This document shows, piece by piece, positions 37,443 to 46,711 of a stretch of 64,000 bases of DNA. Below the pieces are notes generated by a model, which saw nothing but the letters and a program-made list of their open reading frames with translations, made no database searches and was not told where the DNA came from. Position 1 is the stretch's first letter. Every line of letters begins with the position of its first letter. Origin of the DNA: Bacteroidia bacterium (lineage in GTDB: Bacteria > Bacteroidota > Bacteroidia > B-17B0 > Aurantibacillaceae); contig BPGX01000009.1 of assembly GCA_026003255.1 (NCBI GenBank), positions 1 through 64,000 of the forward strand, in the 5' to 3' direction. Position numbers and translations under genes: made by a program.

Positions 37443-38813
37443 CTAATCGTACTTATATTTAATGAACCAGCGATCATTTAAGGTTATGCCTATATGAATT
37501 TTAAAGATATTTTCACGAAGAATAAAATCTTTTTGTCCTTTCATTTGATATTGAAAAGAAAGGTGAAGCGCGGAGAATGATCTGTATAAGCCCATTGGTA
37601 AACTCACACCAGCAGAGATAGAGTAAAGAGGAATAGATTTGTTTTGAAAAACTTGATAACCACTATTATATCCTGCTCCCCAGCGATAAATTACTTTGTT
37701 GAAGTATTGACTTTTGGAGGTTGCAAAACGGTCAGGTTGGTAATAGCCGCCGATATTGATTTCAAAATTGTTTTTGACATTAGTTGTTGTGTTGGCTAAA
37801 TGATAGTTATTCCAATTGGTATATTTCAGATCTGCGCCGATGCCGAATTTATTGGCAATGATGTAACTGATTCCCAATCCTGTTGAGGAAGGTAATTGCA
37901 TGTTGCCAATTTCATTTTCAGCATAACGTAATGTGTCTACAATAAATTTTTCTCCAAAAAAGGTGTATGAAAAATTATAAGCAATATAATCTTGTGAAAT
38001 TTTGAGGAGTGATGATGGAATAGAATAAGTAAGACCAAAATTGAGATATGAGTTTTTTGAGTGATTTAATATGATGTATGAGTGTATGCCGAAATCAGCC
38101 GTTATCCCATTTATTCTATAACGTTGGTCATTGACAAAGTTGTAATAAGTGGAATTGCTTGGATAATTGACAGTAGCGGTATTGGCTAATTCTCCAAATA
38201 GATATTGCGCAGAAAGACCAAAAGAAAAATTTTTGACAAACTCTTTGAGAGGTTTATAAATTGTATCTTGTTTTTTGAAATATTTTTTTATTGAAAAACC
38301 GTAGGATGCAAAGGCATTATTTAATCCACCGGAACCTTCAAAGACATAGTTTACATTACCAATGTTTGAAATGTACTCATTCTGGTTGATTTGATATCCA
38401 ACAAAAGAGTAGGGGAGTAAGCCAAAACAAAAACCAGAGTGTTTTTTTATTGGGAATCCTATGACAAGAGCATTGAAGTTAGTAGAAGATTGTTGAACTT
38501 TATAGTTATTTTTATTAATGATTTGAGTTTGATAATAAAATCCACCTGCTTCAATAGTTGAGAGACGCAAGTAGGAGAGAGTAGCAGGGTTTTGCAGGTT
38601 TAAGAAAGCGGGAGCAGTAGTATCTACAGGAAAGGAGATGCCAGCAGAATTCATTCCTTTTTGAAAAGGTAAAGATTTTTCTTGAATATCGCCTATGCCG
38701 TATCTTGAATAACCGGAGAAGGTGTTGTTTTGGGAAAAATAATGCAATGAAAGAATACAAAAACTAATTAGAAAAATGTGCTTTTTGATATTCCAATAAA
38801 TAGTTAAGTCCAT
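37443..38813 (-). CDS. Hypothetical outer-membrane beta-barrel protein
   Basis: A 456-residue exported protein. A signal peptide near residues 10-28 (HIFLISFCILSLHYFSQ) is followed by alternating beta-strand sequence throughout, with many aromatic residues and a C-terminal aromatic-charged end (RWFIKYKYD), as in OmpP1/FadL-like barrels. I do not recognise a specific family. Its first 50 bp overlap the end of coaX on the same strand, so it is probably translationally linked to it. Function unknown. Confidence 0.75.
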   Translation of the reverse strand: MDLTIYWNIKKHIFLISFCILSLHYFSQNNTFSGYSRYGIGDIQEKSLPFQKGMNSAGISFPVDTTAPAFLNLQNPATLSYLRLSTIEAGGFYYQTQIINKNNYKVQQSSTNFNALVIGFPIKKHSGFCFGLLPYSFVGYQINQNEYISNIGNVNYVFEGSGGLNNAFASYGFSIKKYFKKQDTIYKPLKEFVKNFSFGLSAQYLFGELANTATVNYPSNSTYYNFVNDQRYRINGITADFGIHSYIILNHSKNSYLNFGLTYSIPSSLLKISQDYIAYNFSYTFFGEKFIVDTLRYAENEIGNMQLPSSTGLGISYIIANKFGIGADLKYTNWNNYHLANTTTNVKNNFEINIGGYYQPDRFATSKSQYFNKVIYRWGAGYNSGYQVFQNKSIPLYSISAGVSLPMGLYRSFSALHLSFQYQMKGQKDFILRENIFKIHIGITLNDRWFIKYKYD

Positions 38814-39513
38814 CTAAAATTAAATAAGGGCGTAAAAATACTTTTCTTTCTAATAGTTTTTCAAAAAAAATCGCGTCACCGCCGGTAAGAATGATTTTAA
38901 GGTCTGGAAGATTTTTTTCAAAAAAATTGATGAAGTGCATGATTTCAGCAACACAACCATTTATTACGCCAGAATGTATGTTTTCGTGGGTGTTTTTACC
39001 TAATATAGGAACGACATTATTATCAGGATGAAGTAAAGGTAATTGTCCGGTATAATGATGAAGGGCTTTGTAACGCATTAAGAGTCCGGGCGATATAGCA
39101 CCTCCGAAGATTGTATTGTTGTTAATAAAATTATATTTAATGCAAGTGCCTAAATCAATGACTAATGATGGTGTAGTGTCAAATTCAAGGACACATCCGG
39201 CAATAGCAGCGATTCGGTCGCTACCAAGTGTATGTGGAGTATGATAGTCGATTTGAAAAGGCAGGCGAATGTTTTCTAATGAAAGTGGTATTAATTGAAC
39301 GTGTGGAGGGATATGGTTTTGAAGATGTAAAAGAAGGTCTTTTTGGGCAACATTGCTAATGATACCTTGTGAAACATTTTTCAAATCATTCTTTAAATCG
39401 GAATTTTGTTGCAGTTCTTGAAAACTATTGAAAACGAAAAGTTTATGTAATAAATTATCTTTGTAAAGAGCAATTTTAATTCGTGTGTTACCTATATCAA
39501 CGACTAAATTCAC
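38764..39513 (-). CDS. coaX: Type III pantothenate kinase
   Basis: Phosphorylates pantothenate, the first committed step of coenzyme A synthesis; type III enzymes are ASKHA-fold and not inhibited by CoA. 249 residues with LVVDIGNTRIKIALY at the N-terminus, TLGSDRIAAIAG, LVIDLGTCIKYNFI, GGAISPGLLMRYKAL and ILTGGDAIFFEKLL. It is followed by the overlapping outer-membrane protein gene. Confidence 0.94.
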   Translation of the reverse strand: MNLVVDIGNTRIKIALYKDNLLHKLFVFNSFQELQQNSDLKNDLKNVSQGIISNVAQKDLLLHLQNHIPPHVQLIPLSLENIRLPFQIDYHTPHTLGSDRIAAIAGCVLEFDTTPSLVIDLGTCIKYNFINNNTIFGGAISPGLLMRYKALHHYTGQLPLLHPDNNVVPILGKNTHENIHSGVINGCVAEIMHFINFFEKNLPDLKIILTGGDAIFFEKLLERKVFLRPYLILDGLNYLLEYQKAHFSN

Positions 39514-39567
39514 TTAAGAGGAATTAAGGAGATACGAAAGTTTGATAGAATAAACAAGGTTGGAAAG

Positions 39568-39640
<73 letters not shown>

Positions 39641-39731
39641 TACAAAGTACTTTTGTTAGGGCTGCAAATATACGAAAGAGTATTTGAATTTTCAAAATTT
39701 AAAGTAGCATTTTTTTAGTTAATTTGCCCAA

Positions 39732-41939
39732 ATGCTTAAAAACAGAGGACTATATAGTATTTTTTTTACTTTATTCATTTTTCACTATGTTTTATCTCAG
39801 GAAGTAGATTATGTTGAATATTATTTAGGTAAAATTAAATCGTCTAAAACAGATACAGAACGTCTCAGTGCTTATTCACAATTAACTGAATATTGCGAAG
39901 TGGAAGAAATTCCAGTTTATGCAGAAGAGGCGTTGCTAATCGGTAATAAACTATTAAATAAAGAATTAAATGATAGTATTAGATTAAAGGTTTTAAGATG
40001 GGTGAATGGGGTAAAAAATAATTATGCGTTTTATTATTATGAAAAAGGAGCATATAAAGAAGCTTTATCATTGTGGGATGCTCTAATAGATTCGTATGAT
40101 AGCATTATCAAAGTTAATAAAGGTATCTCTGAAATATACAAGGATTATTCTGAAGTAATTAATAATAAAGCCAGTGCTTATGAGAGTGTGGGTTTTTATA
40201 ATGAAGCAATAAAATTATATTTTCATTCATTAAAACTGTCTGAAGCAGTAGGTGATAGAAGCCAAATAGCCCGAATATTAAATAATTTAGGGTATTTACA
40301 TAAGAATATCGATGATATTGACAAAGCAATTAAGTTTTATAATATGGCATTGGAAATTAGAGAAAAAACGCAAGATAGCTTAGGAATTGCTTTGATATTG
40401 AATAATATTGCCAGAATTTATTTGGATAAGAAAGAACCTATCAAAGCAGAAGGTCTTTTATTAAAAAGTTTGAGTATTTATAATCATTATAATGATCTAG
40501 AAGGCATTGCAACGGTAAAATGTAATCTTGGTAAAGTTTGTATAGATTTAATGCAGTTTGATAAGAGCAAAAGATATCTGTTTGATGCTTGGTTTTGTTA
40601 CTTAAATTTGGATAAAGAAGTTGAGCTCGCTAGTGTATTTGATGATTTGGCTAACCTATTTATGATTCAATATATTAATAATAGTAAAACAAATTATCTG
40701 GATAGTGCATTCAAATATATTAGAAAGGCAGAATGGATAGCTTTAAAGTACAAATTACTCTATGCTTTAAGGGATGTATACAATATTTATTCCCGTTTTT
40801 ATACGTTGAAAAATGATTTTAAAAAAGGATTTGAATTTCATAACAAAGTAGATTCTATTTATAAGATTATAAACGAAAGTGAATTACAAAAATTAGCATT
40901 AAAACAAGAATTAGAGTATGAGGCAGAAAAAACATTAAATCAAAAACAATTAGAACATTCTAAAGAGATGGCTATTGCGAATGAAAAAAATCAAAAACAA
41001 AAAATCATTTTAATGGCTGTTTTTGGGGGCTTAATACTATCACTGATTTTTGTAGTATTAATCTATCAATCAATGAGACAATTAAACCAAAAAAATAAAG
41101 TTATTGCACAGCAAAAACAGGAAGTAGAACAGCAAAAAGAAATTATTGAACAAAAGCAAAAGGATATTCTGGATAGCATTCATTATTCCAAGTTAATTCA
41201 AAAATCCATATTGCCCCACAGAAGCGATATATGGAGAGCAATTCCACAGAGTTTTGTTTTATACAAACCAAAAGATATCGTGGCAGGAGATTTTTACTGG
41301 TTTCATGTTATTGGGGACTATTGTTTATTAGCTGTAGCAGATTGTACTGGACATGGAGTACCGGGCGCTTTTATGAGCATATTAAATAATGATAAATTAA
41401 ATGAAGCAGTTAATTTTTCTACCGAAGTGGATGAAATTCTGTATTACGTTAACATAAATGTCAAAAAAACTTTGAAGCAGTTTGAAAAGGACAGTATTTC
41501 AAAAGATGGCATGGATGTCATTCTTGTAAAAGTTCCATATACTTTATTACATGATATGAATGTGAAAGATATTTCAATAGAATTTGCAGGTGCTAATAGA
41601 CCTTTATATGTCTATAATTCTAACTCTAAATCTGTTGAAGAATATAAAACAACCAAAGCATCCATAGGAGGATTTACAGAACAAAATCAGGTTTTTGAAA
41701 AGTTTTCATTAACGTTGCATAGACAGGATTGCGTGTATTTAACAACAGATGGATACATAGACCAATTTGGAGGAGAAAAAAATAAAAAATTAATGTCATC
41801 AGGATTTAGAAAACTTATTCAGGAAATTGGCGAATTACATTATCAAGATCAAAAAGAGAAACTATTTACTTTCTTTGAAAAATGGAAAGGAAGTAACGAA
41901 CAAGTAGACGATGTGTGTATACTTGGCTTTAAAGTTTGA
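39732..41939 (+). CDS. TPR-containing SpoIIE-type PP2C serine phosphatase
   Basis: A 735-residue membrane signalling protein. Signal sequence (1-23), about six TPR-like helical repeats (about 85-340; GFYNEAIKLYFHSLKLSEAVGDRSQIARILNNLGYLHK is one), one membrane helix (about 424-446), a coiled coil (450-480, KQEVEQQKEIIEQKQKDI) and a C-terminal SpoIIE/PP2C phosphatase domain (about 500-735) with IVAGDFYW, VADCTGHGVPGAFMS and DDVCILGFKV metal-site aspartates. Periplasmic TPRs probably sense a signal and control the cytoplasmic phosphatase. A paralogue with a propeller sensor is at 50795. The partner anti-sigma-type proteins are not in the window. Confidence 0.9.
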   Translation: MLKNRGLYSIFFTLFIFHYVLSQEVDYVEYYLGKIKSSKTDTERLSAYSQLTEYCEVEEIPVYAEEALLIGNKLLNKELNDSIRLKVLRWVNGVKNNYAFYYYEKGAYKEALSLWDALIDSYDSIIKVNKGISEIYKDYSEVINNKASAYESVGFYNEAIKLYFHSLKLSEAVGDRSQIARILNNLGYLHKNIDDIDKAIKFYNMALEIREKTQDSLGIALILNNIARIYLDKKEPIKAEGLLLKSLSIYNHYNDLEGIATVKCNLGKVCIDLMQFDKSKRYLFDAWFCYLNLDKEVELASVFDDLANLFMIQYINNSKTNYLDSAFKYIRKAEWIALKYKLLYALRDVYNIYSRFYTLKNDFKKGFEFHNKVDSIYKIINESELQKLALKQELEYEAEKTLNQKQLEHSKEMAIANEKNQKQKIILMAVFGGLILSLIFVVLIYQSMRQLNQKNKVIAQQKQEVEQQKEIIEQKQKDILDSIHYSKLIQKSILPHRSDIWRAIPQSFVLYKPKDIVAGDFYWFHVIGDYCLLAVADCTGHGVPGAFMSILNNDKLNEAVNFSTEVDEILYYVNINVKKTLKQFEKDSISKDGMDVILVKVPYTLLHDMNVKDISIEFAGANRPLYVYNSNSKSVEEYKTTKASIGGFTEQNQVFEKFSLTLHRQDCVYLTTDGYIDQFGGEKNKKLMSSGFRKLIQEIGELHYQDQKEKLFTFFEKWKGSNEQVDDVCILGFKV

Positions 41940-41948
41940 TTTACCTAA

Positions 41949-42815
41949 TTATTTATTTTTCAATAAATTTAATAGATATTGTCCGTAACCGCTTTTAAGC
42001 AGTGGTTGAGCAAGTTTTTCCAATTGTTCGGCATTGATATAGCCCATATTGTAAGCCACTTCCTCAATACAACCAATTTTTAATCCCTGTCTTTCTTCAA
42101 TGGTTTGGACAAATAGTCCCGCCTGCATTAAGGAAGAAAAAGTACCTGTATCTAACCAAGCAGTACCTCTTTCCATCACTTTTACTTTTAATTTTCCTCT
42201 GCGTAAATATTCTTTGTTTACATCAGTGATTTCGTATTCACCACGGGCAGAAGGTTTTAAGTTTTTGGCTATTTCAATCACATTATTATCATAAAAATAC
42301 AAACCTGGCACAGCATAATTGGATTTTGGATTTTTAGGTTTTTCTTCAATGGAAATGACATTCATATTTTTATCAAATTCTACTACGCCATATCTTTCAG
42401 GGTCACTAACATGATAAGCAAAAATAATTCCACCGTCAGGATTATTGCATTGTTGAAGCATTCTGCCAAATCCCGTTCCGTAAAAGATATTATCGCCTAA
42501 AATTAATGCTACTTTTTCTTTTCCAATAAAATGTTCTCCAATAGTGAATGCTTGGGCGAGTCCTTCTGGTTTTTCCTGAATTGCATAAGAAAATGAGCAA
42601 CCTAATTGTTCTCCATTGCCAAGTAGTTTTTGAAATAAAGGCATATCGTGGGGAGTAGAAATGATTAATATCTCACGAATGCCCGCCATCATTAAGGCAG
42701 ATAAAGGATAATAAATCATTGGTTTATCATACACAGGAATAATTTGCTTACTGATGGCTAAGGTTAATGGATGTAAGCGCGTTCCAGAACCACCGGCTAA
42801 AATAATTCCTTTCAT
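41949..42815 (-). CDS. rfbA: Glucose-1-phosphate thymidylyltransferase
   Basis: Makes dTDP-glucose from glucose-1-phosphate and dTTP for dTDP-rhamnose and related sugars. 288 residues with [72 protein letters not shown] and [14 protein letters not shown], all standard RmlA motifs. rmlB, rmlC and rmlD are not adjacent. It converges with the TPR phosphatase and is divergent from the glucosaminidase gene. Confidence 0.95.
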   Translation of the reverse strand: MKGIILAGGSGTRLHPLTLAISKQIIPVYDKPMIYYPLSALMMAGIREILIISTPHDMPLFQKLLGNGEQLGCSFSYAIQEKPEGLAQAFTIGEHFIGKEKVALILGDNIFYGTGFGRMLQQCNNPDGGIIFAYHVSDPERYGVVEFDKNMNVISIEEKPKNPKSNYAVPGLYFYDNNVIEIAKNLKPSARGEYEITDVNKEYLRRGKLKVKVMERGTAWLDTGTFSSLMQAGLFVQTIEERQGLKIGCIEEVAYNMGYINAEQLEKLAQPLLKSGYGQYLLNLLKNK

Positions 42816-42882
42816 GTTTTTTTGTGCTAATATACAGAGGGTTATTTTAATTTAAAAAATAAATTTTGTATCATTGCTGCTG

Positions 42883-43464
42883 ATGAAAAGAATTAAAAGC
42901 ATTGTAACTCTCTGGTTTATTCCTGTTTTTATATGGTCACAATCATCTGAAAAAATCAAACAATACATTCAGAATTATTCTCATCTTGCGGTAATTGAAA
43001 TGTATAAATTTAAAATACCAGCGAGCATAACATTAGCACAAGCCATTCTGGAAAGTGGAGCAGGAACAAGTGCACTGGCATTAAATGCGAATAATCATTT
43101 TGGAATTAAATGTCATGCCGATTGGGAAGGATTGAATTATATTCAGGATGATGATACTGTTACAGAATGTTTTAGAAAATATTTTTCTGTGGAAGAATCA
43201 TACAGAGATCATAGTTTATTTATTATCAGTCGTCCGAGATATAGTGAATTGTTTAATTTACCAATATACGATTACAAGGCATGGTGTTATGGATTGAAAG
43301 AATGTGGTTATGCTACACAAAAAGAATATCCTGATAAATTAATCAACATTATTGAAAAATATCAGTTGTATAAATTAGATCATTTATGGATTTATGATAC
43401 AGAGGAAGAAGCATTGAGTATACTTGAAAATGAATTACCGATTTTATTAAATAAAAAAGGATAA
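42883..43464 (+). CDS. Glucosaminidase-domain (GH73) peptidoglycan hydrolase
   Basis: 193 residues with signal peptide (about 1-20, ending FIWSQS) and a GH73 domain: VIEMYKFKIPASITLAQAILESGAGTSALALNANNHFGIKC, with catalytic Glu E57, then DDTVTECFRKYFSVEESYRDHS. It hydrolyses the glycan strand at GlcNAc. A TTG at 42874 would add three residues; the ATG giving MKRIKSIV is preferred. Two bases separate it from the following glycosyltransferase. Confidence 0.88.
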   Translation: MKRIKSIVTLWFIPVFIWSQSSEKIKQYIQNYSHLAVIEMYKFKIPASITLAQAILESGAGTSALALNANNHFGIKCHADWEGLNYIQDDDTVTECFRKYFSVEESYRDHSLFIISRPRYSELFNLPIYDYKAWCYGLKECGYATQKEYPDKLINIIEKYQLYKLDHLWIYDTEEEALSILENELPILLNKKG

Positions 43465-43466
43465 TC

Positions 43467-44114
43467 ATGGTCGTTTCTGTTGTTATTACTGTTTACAATT
43501 ATGATAAATACATAGAAAGATGTTTAAGAAGCGTGATGGATCAGTCATTAAATAAAGATTTATATGAAATTATTATTGTGAACGATGGAAGTACAGACAA
43601 AACAAAAGAAATTTTGGAGAATTATACGGATGTGGCAAGAGTATTTCATTTAGATAAAAACAGAGGATTATCTTATGCGAGAAATTTTGGGATTAAAAAA
43701 GCGAAAGGACAATTTGTAGTATTTGTAGACGCGGATGATTATATTCAAAAAGACATGTTATTTATACAAAAGACGTTTTTGACTGAAAATAACAAGTTAG
43801 ATGCGGTTTCTGTTGATTATTATTTAGTAGATGAACGCGGAACGCACTTAGAACATGTGAATGCAGAGGAAAGACCAATTGCCTGTGGCATTATGTTTCG
43901 GAAAGATTTTTTGTTTGATATTGGATTGTATGATGAAGAATTTTTAGCCAGAGAAGATGAGGATTTGCGCATTAGATTTTTGAAGAAGTATAAGATTTAC
44001 AACATTATTTTACCACTTTATCGCTATCGCATGCACGATAGTAATTTGACTAAAGATAAGGAGAAGATGGATAAACATTTTGAAAAATTAGTAAAAAAAC
44101 ATAAAAAGTTATGA
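43467..44114 (+). CDS. Family 2 glycosyltransferase
   Basis: A 215-residue GT-A enzyme with VSVVITVYNYDKYIERCLRS, IVNDGSTDKTKEIL, LSYARNFGIKKAKG, FVDADDYI (DxD) and a short acceptor part REDEDLRIRFLKK. It is shorter than typical GT2 proteins (250-330), so it may be a minimal form. It overlaps the following acetyltransferase by 4 bp. Sugar and acceptor unknown; it belongs to a glycan gene run with the next two genes. Confidence 0.87.
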   Translation: MVVSVVITVYNYDKYIERCLRSVMDQSLNKDLYEIIIVNDGSTDKTKEILENYTDVARVFHLDKNRGLSYARNFGIKKAKGQFVVFVDADDYIQKDMLFIQKTFLTENNKLDAVSVDYYLVDERGTHLEHVNAEERPIACGIMFRKDFLFDIGLYDEEFLAREDEDLRIRFLKKYKIYNIILPLYRYRMHDSNLTKDKEKMDKHFEKLVKKHKKL

Positions 44115-44707
44115 GAATTTATTTACGCGAATTAACACATGACGATGTAAATGAAGAATACTTGTCATGGTTTAGAGATAATGAGGTTACGTCTTTTTTA
44201 GAAGTAGATGGAAAGTCCCTTACAAAAAAGATAGTTGAAGATTATATTGATGAAGGTAAAAGAACAGGTACATACTATATGTATGCAATTTGTTTAGTTG
44301 AAAATAATAAACATATAGGGAATTTAAAAGTAGGTCCAATAAATAAAAAACATAATGTCTCTGACTTAGTATGTGTAATAGGTGATAAGAATTATTGGGG
44401 AAAGGGTTTGGCTACAGAAGCAATATCATTAGGTAATCAATTAGCGTTTGAAAAATATGGAATTCGAAAATTGCATGGACAAATATATTCAGATAATATA
44501 GGAAGTATTAAGGCATATTGTAAAGCCGGTTGGATTATTGAGGGAGTCATTAAAAATAGATATGTAGTAAATGGAAAGTATTTGGATCAAATATTAGTGA
44601 GTTGTCATAATCCCAAGTATTTTGAATCAACAGAGCAAGATTATTACAACGTTGATAAATTGAAAGAATGGATTGAGTTTAGAAAACAAATTATTAATCA
44701 AAAATGA
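44111..44707 (+). CDS. GNAT-family N-acetyltransferase (RimJ/PseH-like)
   Basis: 198 residues with acetyl-CoA binding motif A (IGDKNYWGKGLATEAISLGNQLAFEKYGIRKLHGQIYSDNIGSIKAYCKAGW split across motifs A and B). Position between a glycosyltransferase and a SpsF-like nucleotidyltransferase suggests it acetylates an amino-sugar, as PseH does in nonulosonate pathways, but sequence alone does not separate this from RimJ-like enzymes. It overlaps both neighbours by 4 bp. Confidence 0.85.
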   Translation: MRIYLRELTHDDVNEEYLSWFRDNEVTSFLEVDGKSLTKKIVEDYIDEGKRTGTYYMYAICLVENNKHIGNLKVGPINKKHNVSDLVCVIGDKNYWGKGLATEAISLGNQLAFEKYGIRKLHGQIYSDNIGSIKAYCKAGWIIEGVIKNRYVVNGKYLDQILVSCHNPKYFESTEQDYYNVDKLKEWIEFRKQIINQK

Positions 44708-45465
44708 TACTGTGCATCCTTCAAGCCAGAATGGGTTCAACACGTTTACCGGGTAAGGTATTAAAACCGATTGTAGAGGGTATTCCATCTTTATATTTAC
44801 AATGGGAAAGAATATCACCTGTCAAAAAAGTAGATAAAATTGTAGTAGCGACTTCTGATTTACCACAAGACGATATAATAGAAGTACAATGTAATCAGTG
44901 GAAAATACCAGTATTTAGAGGCGATGAGCAAAATGTTCTAAAACGTTTTTATGACGCTGCTTGTCTTTATCAAGCATCTAACATTGTTAGAATTACTGCG
45001 GATTGTCCGCTTCATCATTATAAGGTAATAGATTGGTGTGTGGAACAGTTTGAAAAAATGCAGGTGGATTATTTTTCCAATTCTAATGAACCACCTGTTT
45101 TAGAAGATGGCTGGGATACTGAAGTGTTTTCATTTAAAGCGCTGGAAGATGCTTATTATCAGGCAAGTAAAAATTTTGAAAAAGAACACGTTACACCCTA
45201 CATTAAACAATCTGGAAAATTCAAATGTATTTTTCAAAAATATATTTCTGACAATCCGTATAACTTTAAATTATCTCTGGATAATGAAAACGATTATAAA
45301 TTGATTCAGAAAATATTTCAGCATTTTTATCCTAATTTATTGTTTGATGTTCAGGATGTAGTGAACTTATTAAAACAACATCCCGATTGGTTAGAGATTA
45401 ATAAAAGCAGCGTTATCAATGAAGGATATTTGAAGAGTGTTCAAAGTGAGAAGGGTAAAAAATAA
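44704..45465 (+). CDS. SpsF-like sugar-phosphate cytidylyltransferase
   Basis: A 253-residue nucleotidyltransferase of the CMP-sugar/SpsF type. ILQARMGSTRLPGKVLKPI is the NTP-binding loop; IVVATSDLPQDD, FRGDEQNVLKRFYDAA and IVRITADCPLHH follow. This family activates glycan sugars, often in sialic-like or spore-coat polysaccharide loci. A functional link to NeuB at 59141 is possible but the two are 14 kb apart. The operon is closed by a terminator directly after its stop. Confidence 0.85.
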   Translation: MILCILQARMGSTRLPGKVLKPIVEGIPSLYLQWERISPVKKVDKIVVATSDLPQDDIIEVQCNQWKIPVFRGDEQNVLKRFYDAACLYQASNIVRITADCPLHHYKVIDWCVEQFEKMQVDYFSNSNEPPVLEDGWDTEVFSFKALEDAYYQASKNFEKEHVTPYIKQSGKFKCIFQKYISDNPYNFKLSLDNENDYKLIQKIFQHFYPNLLFDVQDVVNLLKQHPDWLEINKSSVINEGYLKSVQSEKGKK

Positions 45466-45494
45466 AAAAGCCCTTCTTAAATGAAGGGCTTTTA
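45466..45494. terminator. Rho-independent terminator between convergent genes
   Basis: AAAAGCCCTTC, loop TTAAAT, GAAGGGCTTTT: an 11-bp perfect stem with A/T tails on both sides. It should end the glycan operon on the plus strand and the RRM gene on the minus strand. Confidence 0.9.
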
Positions 45495-45512
45495 TCTTTC
45501 AAGCAGGCGTAT

Positions 45513-45779
45513 TTATTCGCTTACTTGATTGGAATTCTCGCGACCTCTTGCTTGAGAAACAATTAATGGTCTTTCAAAATGCACATAACCATTCAATGCC
45601 TCAATGGCTTTGAGTGCTTCTTCATCGTTTGGCATTTCTACAAATCCGTAACCCTTGCTTCTTTGAGTTTCACGGTCTTTTACAATTTTTACTCTTTCTA
45701 CTGTGCCGTATTGAGAAAATAATTCTCTCAAGGCATTTTCTCTTACTTTAAAGCTGATGTTGCTTACAAAAATGTTCAT
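45513..45779 (-). CDS. RNA recognition motif (RRM) protein
   Basis: An 88-residue single RRM protein with RNP2 (IFVSNISF) at the N-terminus and RNP1 (KGYGFVEM) at about residues 43-50. A short polar tail (ARGRENSNQVSE) follows. Such proteins are common in Bacteroidota and cyanobacteria and bind RNA, with roles in cold response or mRNA stability suggested. A strong promoter and a terminator flank it, so it is monocistronic and probably well expressed. Confidence 0.95.
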   Translation of the reverse strand: MNIFVSNISFKVRENALRELFSQYGTVERVKIVKDRETQRSKGYGFVEMPNDEEALKAIEALNGYVHFERPLIVSQARGRENSNQVSE

Positions 45780-45796
45780 AGTGTTCTTATTTCTTG

Positions 45797-45828
45797 CAAA
45801 AATACAAAATGTAATTTAATCTACCAAA
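45797..45828 (-). promoter_or_regulatory. Promoter of the RRM gene
   Basis: On the minus strand TTTG (45825-45828) and TATTTTTG (45797-45804) are separated by 20 bp, matching the Bacteroidota TTTG-N19/21-TAnnTTTG consensus. The -7 element lies 17 bp before the RRM ATG. Confidence 0.65.
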
Positions 45829-45867
45829 CACAAAAATATTTTTGTTAAAAAATAAAATTTGTCTAAT

Positions 45868-46638
45868 CTAATTGAAGTTAAAAATCTCAATAGTGTTTTG
45901 ATATAGTTGGGCTATTAAATTTTCTTTTGAGATATTTTTAATCACAGAAAGTTTTTCTAAAATGATTGAAAGGTAAGAAGGTTCATTCCTTTTACCTCTG
46001 TATGGTGCAGGCGCTAAATAAGGTGCATCCGTTTCTAAAACAATATGATTCAATTCAACATTTTGTAATACTTCTGGTAAAGTAGATTTTTTGAAGGTAA
46101 GAACACCGCCTATCCCTAATTTGAACGAGCCATAACTTAAAATCTTTTGAGCTTGTTCAATAGTGCCTGTAAAACAATGAAACACGCCTTTTGGTAAGGT
46201 ATCCATACTATCTAAAACTTCAAAAATTTCATCAAATGCTTCTCTGCAATGAATAGAAACAGGATAGTTGTATATAACAGCCCATTCTAATTGCGTTTTG
46301 AATACTATTTTTTGTTCATTAATAAATGTTTTATCCCAATACAAATCTAATCCTATCTCGCCAATGCCAATGAATTTTCTTTTGTTGAGTTCGTTCTCTA
46401 CTATTTTCAGTTCGTCTTTATAATTTTCTTTTACACTGGTAGGATGCAAGCCCATCATAGCTAAACAAACAGAAGGATACTCTTGTTCGGTTTTGTATAA
46501 TCTGTCAATTGTAGTGCTATCGATATTAGGTAATAATATTTTTTGTATACCTGCATTGAGGGATCTTTGCACGCATTCATTTCGATCCGTATCAAATTCT
46601 TCTAAAAACAAATGACAATGTGTATCAACTAAAAACAT
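45868..46638 (-). CDS. tatD: TatD family metal-dependent hydrolase
   Basis: A 256-residue TIM-barrel enzyme, probably a 3'-5' exonuclease acting on DNA or RNA. FLVDTHCHLFLEEFD (metal-binding HxH), FIGIGEIGLDLYW (Glu ligand), PVSIHCREAFDE, FHCFTGTIEQAQ and VLETDAPYLAP are the canonical TatD motifs. It lies 73 bp downstream of the START-like gene on the same strand. TatD paralogues differ in substrate, so the biological role is inferred. Confidence 0.92.
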   Translation of the reverse strand: MFLVDTHCHLFLEEFDTDRNECVQRSLNAGIQKILLPNIDSTTIDRLYKTEQEYPSVCLAMMGLHPTSVKENYKDELKIVENELNKRKFIGIGEIGLDLYWDKTFINEQKIVFKTQLEWAVIYNYPVSIHCREAFDEIFEVLDSMDTLPKGVFHCFTGTIEQAQKILSYGSFKLGIGGVLTFKKSTLPEVLQNVELNHIVLETDAPYLAPAPYRGKRNEPSYLSIILEKLSVIKNISKENLIAQLYQNTIEIFNFN

Positions 46639-46711
46639 ATAAAGGAAGTTTGTTTTCTGAAAAAACTACTTAAAACTTAATATACGAAAAAATCAGGAAT
46701 TAAAAACGAAA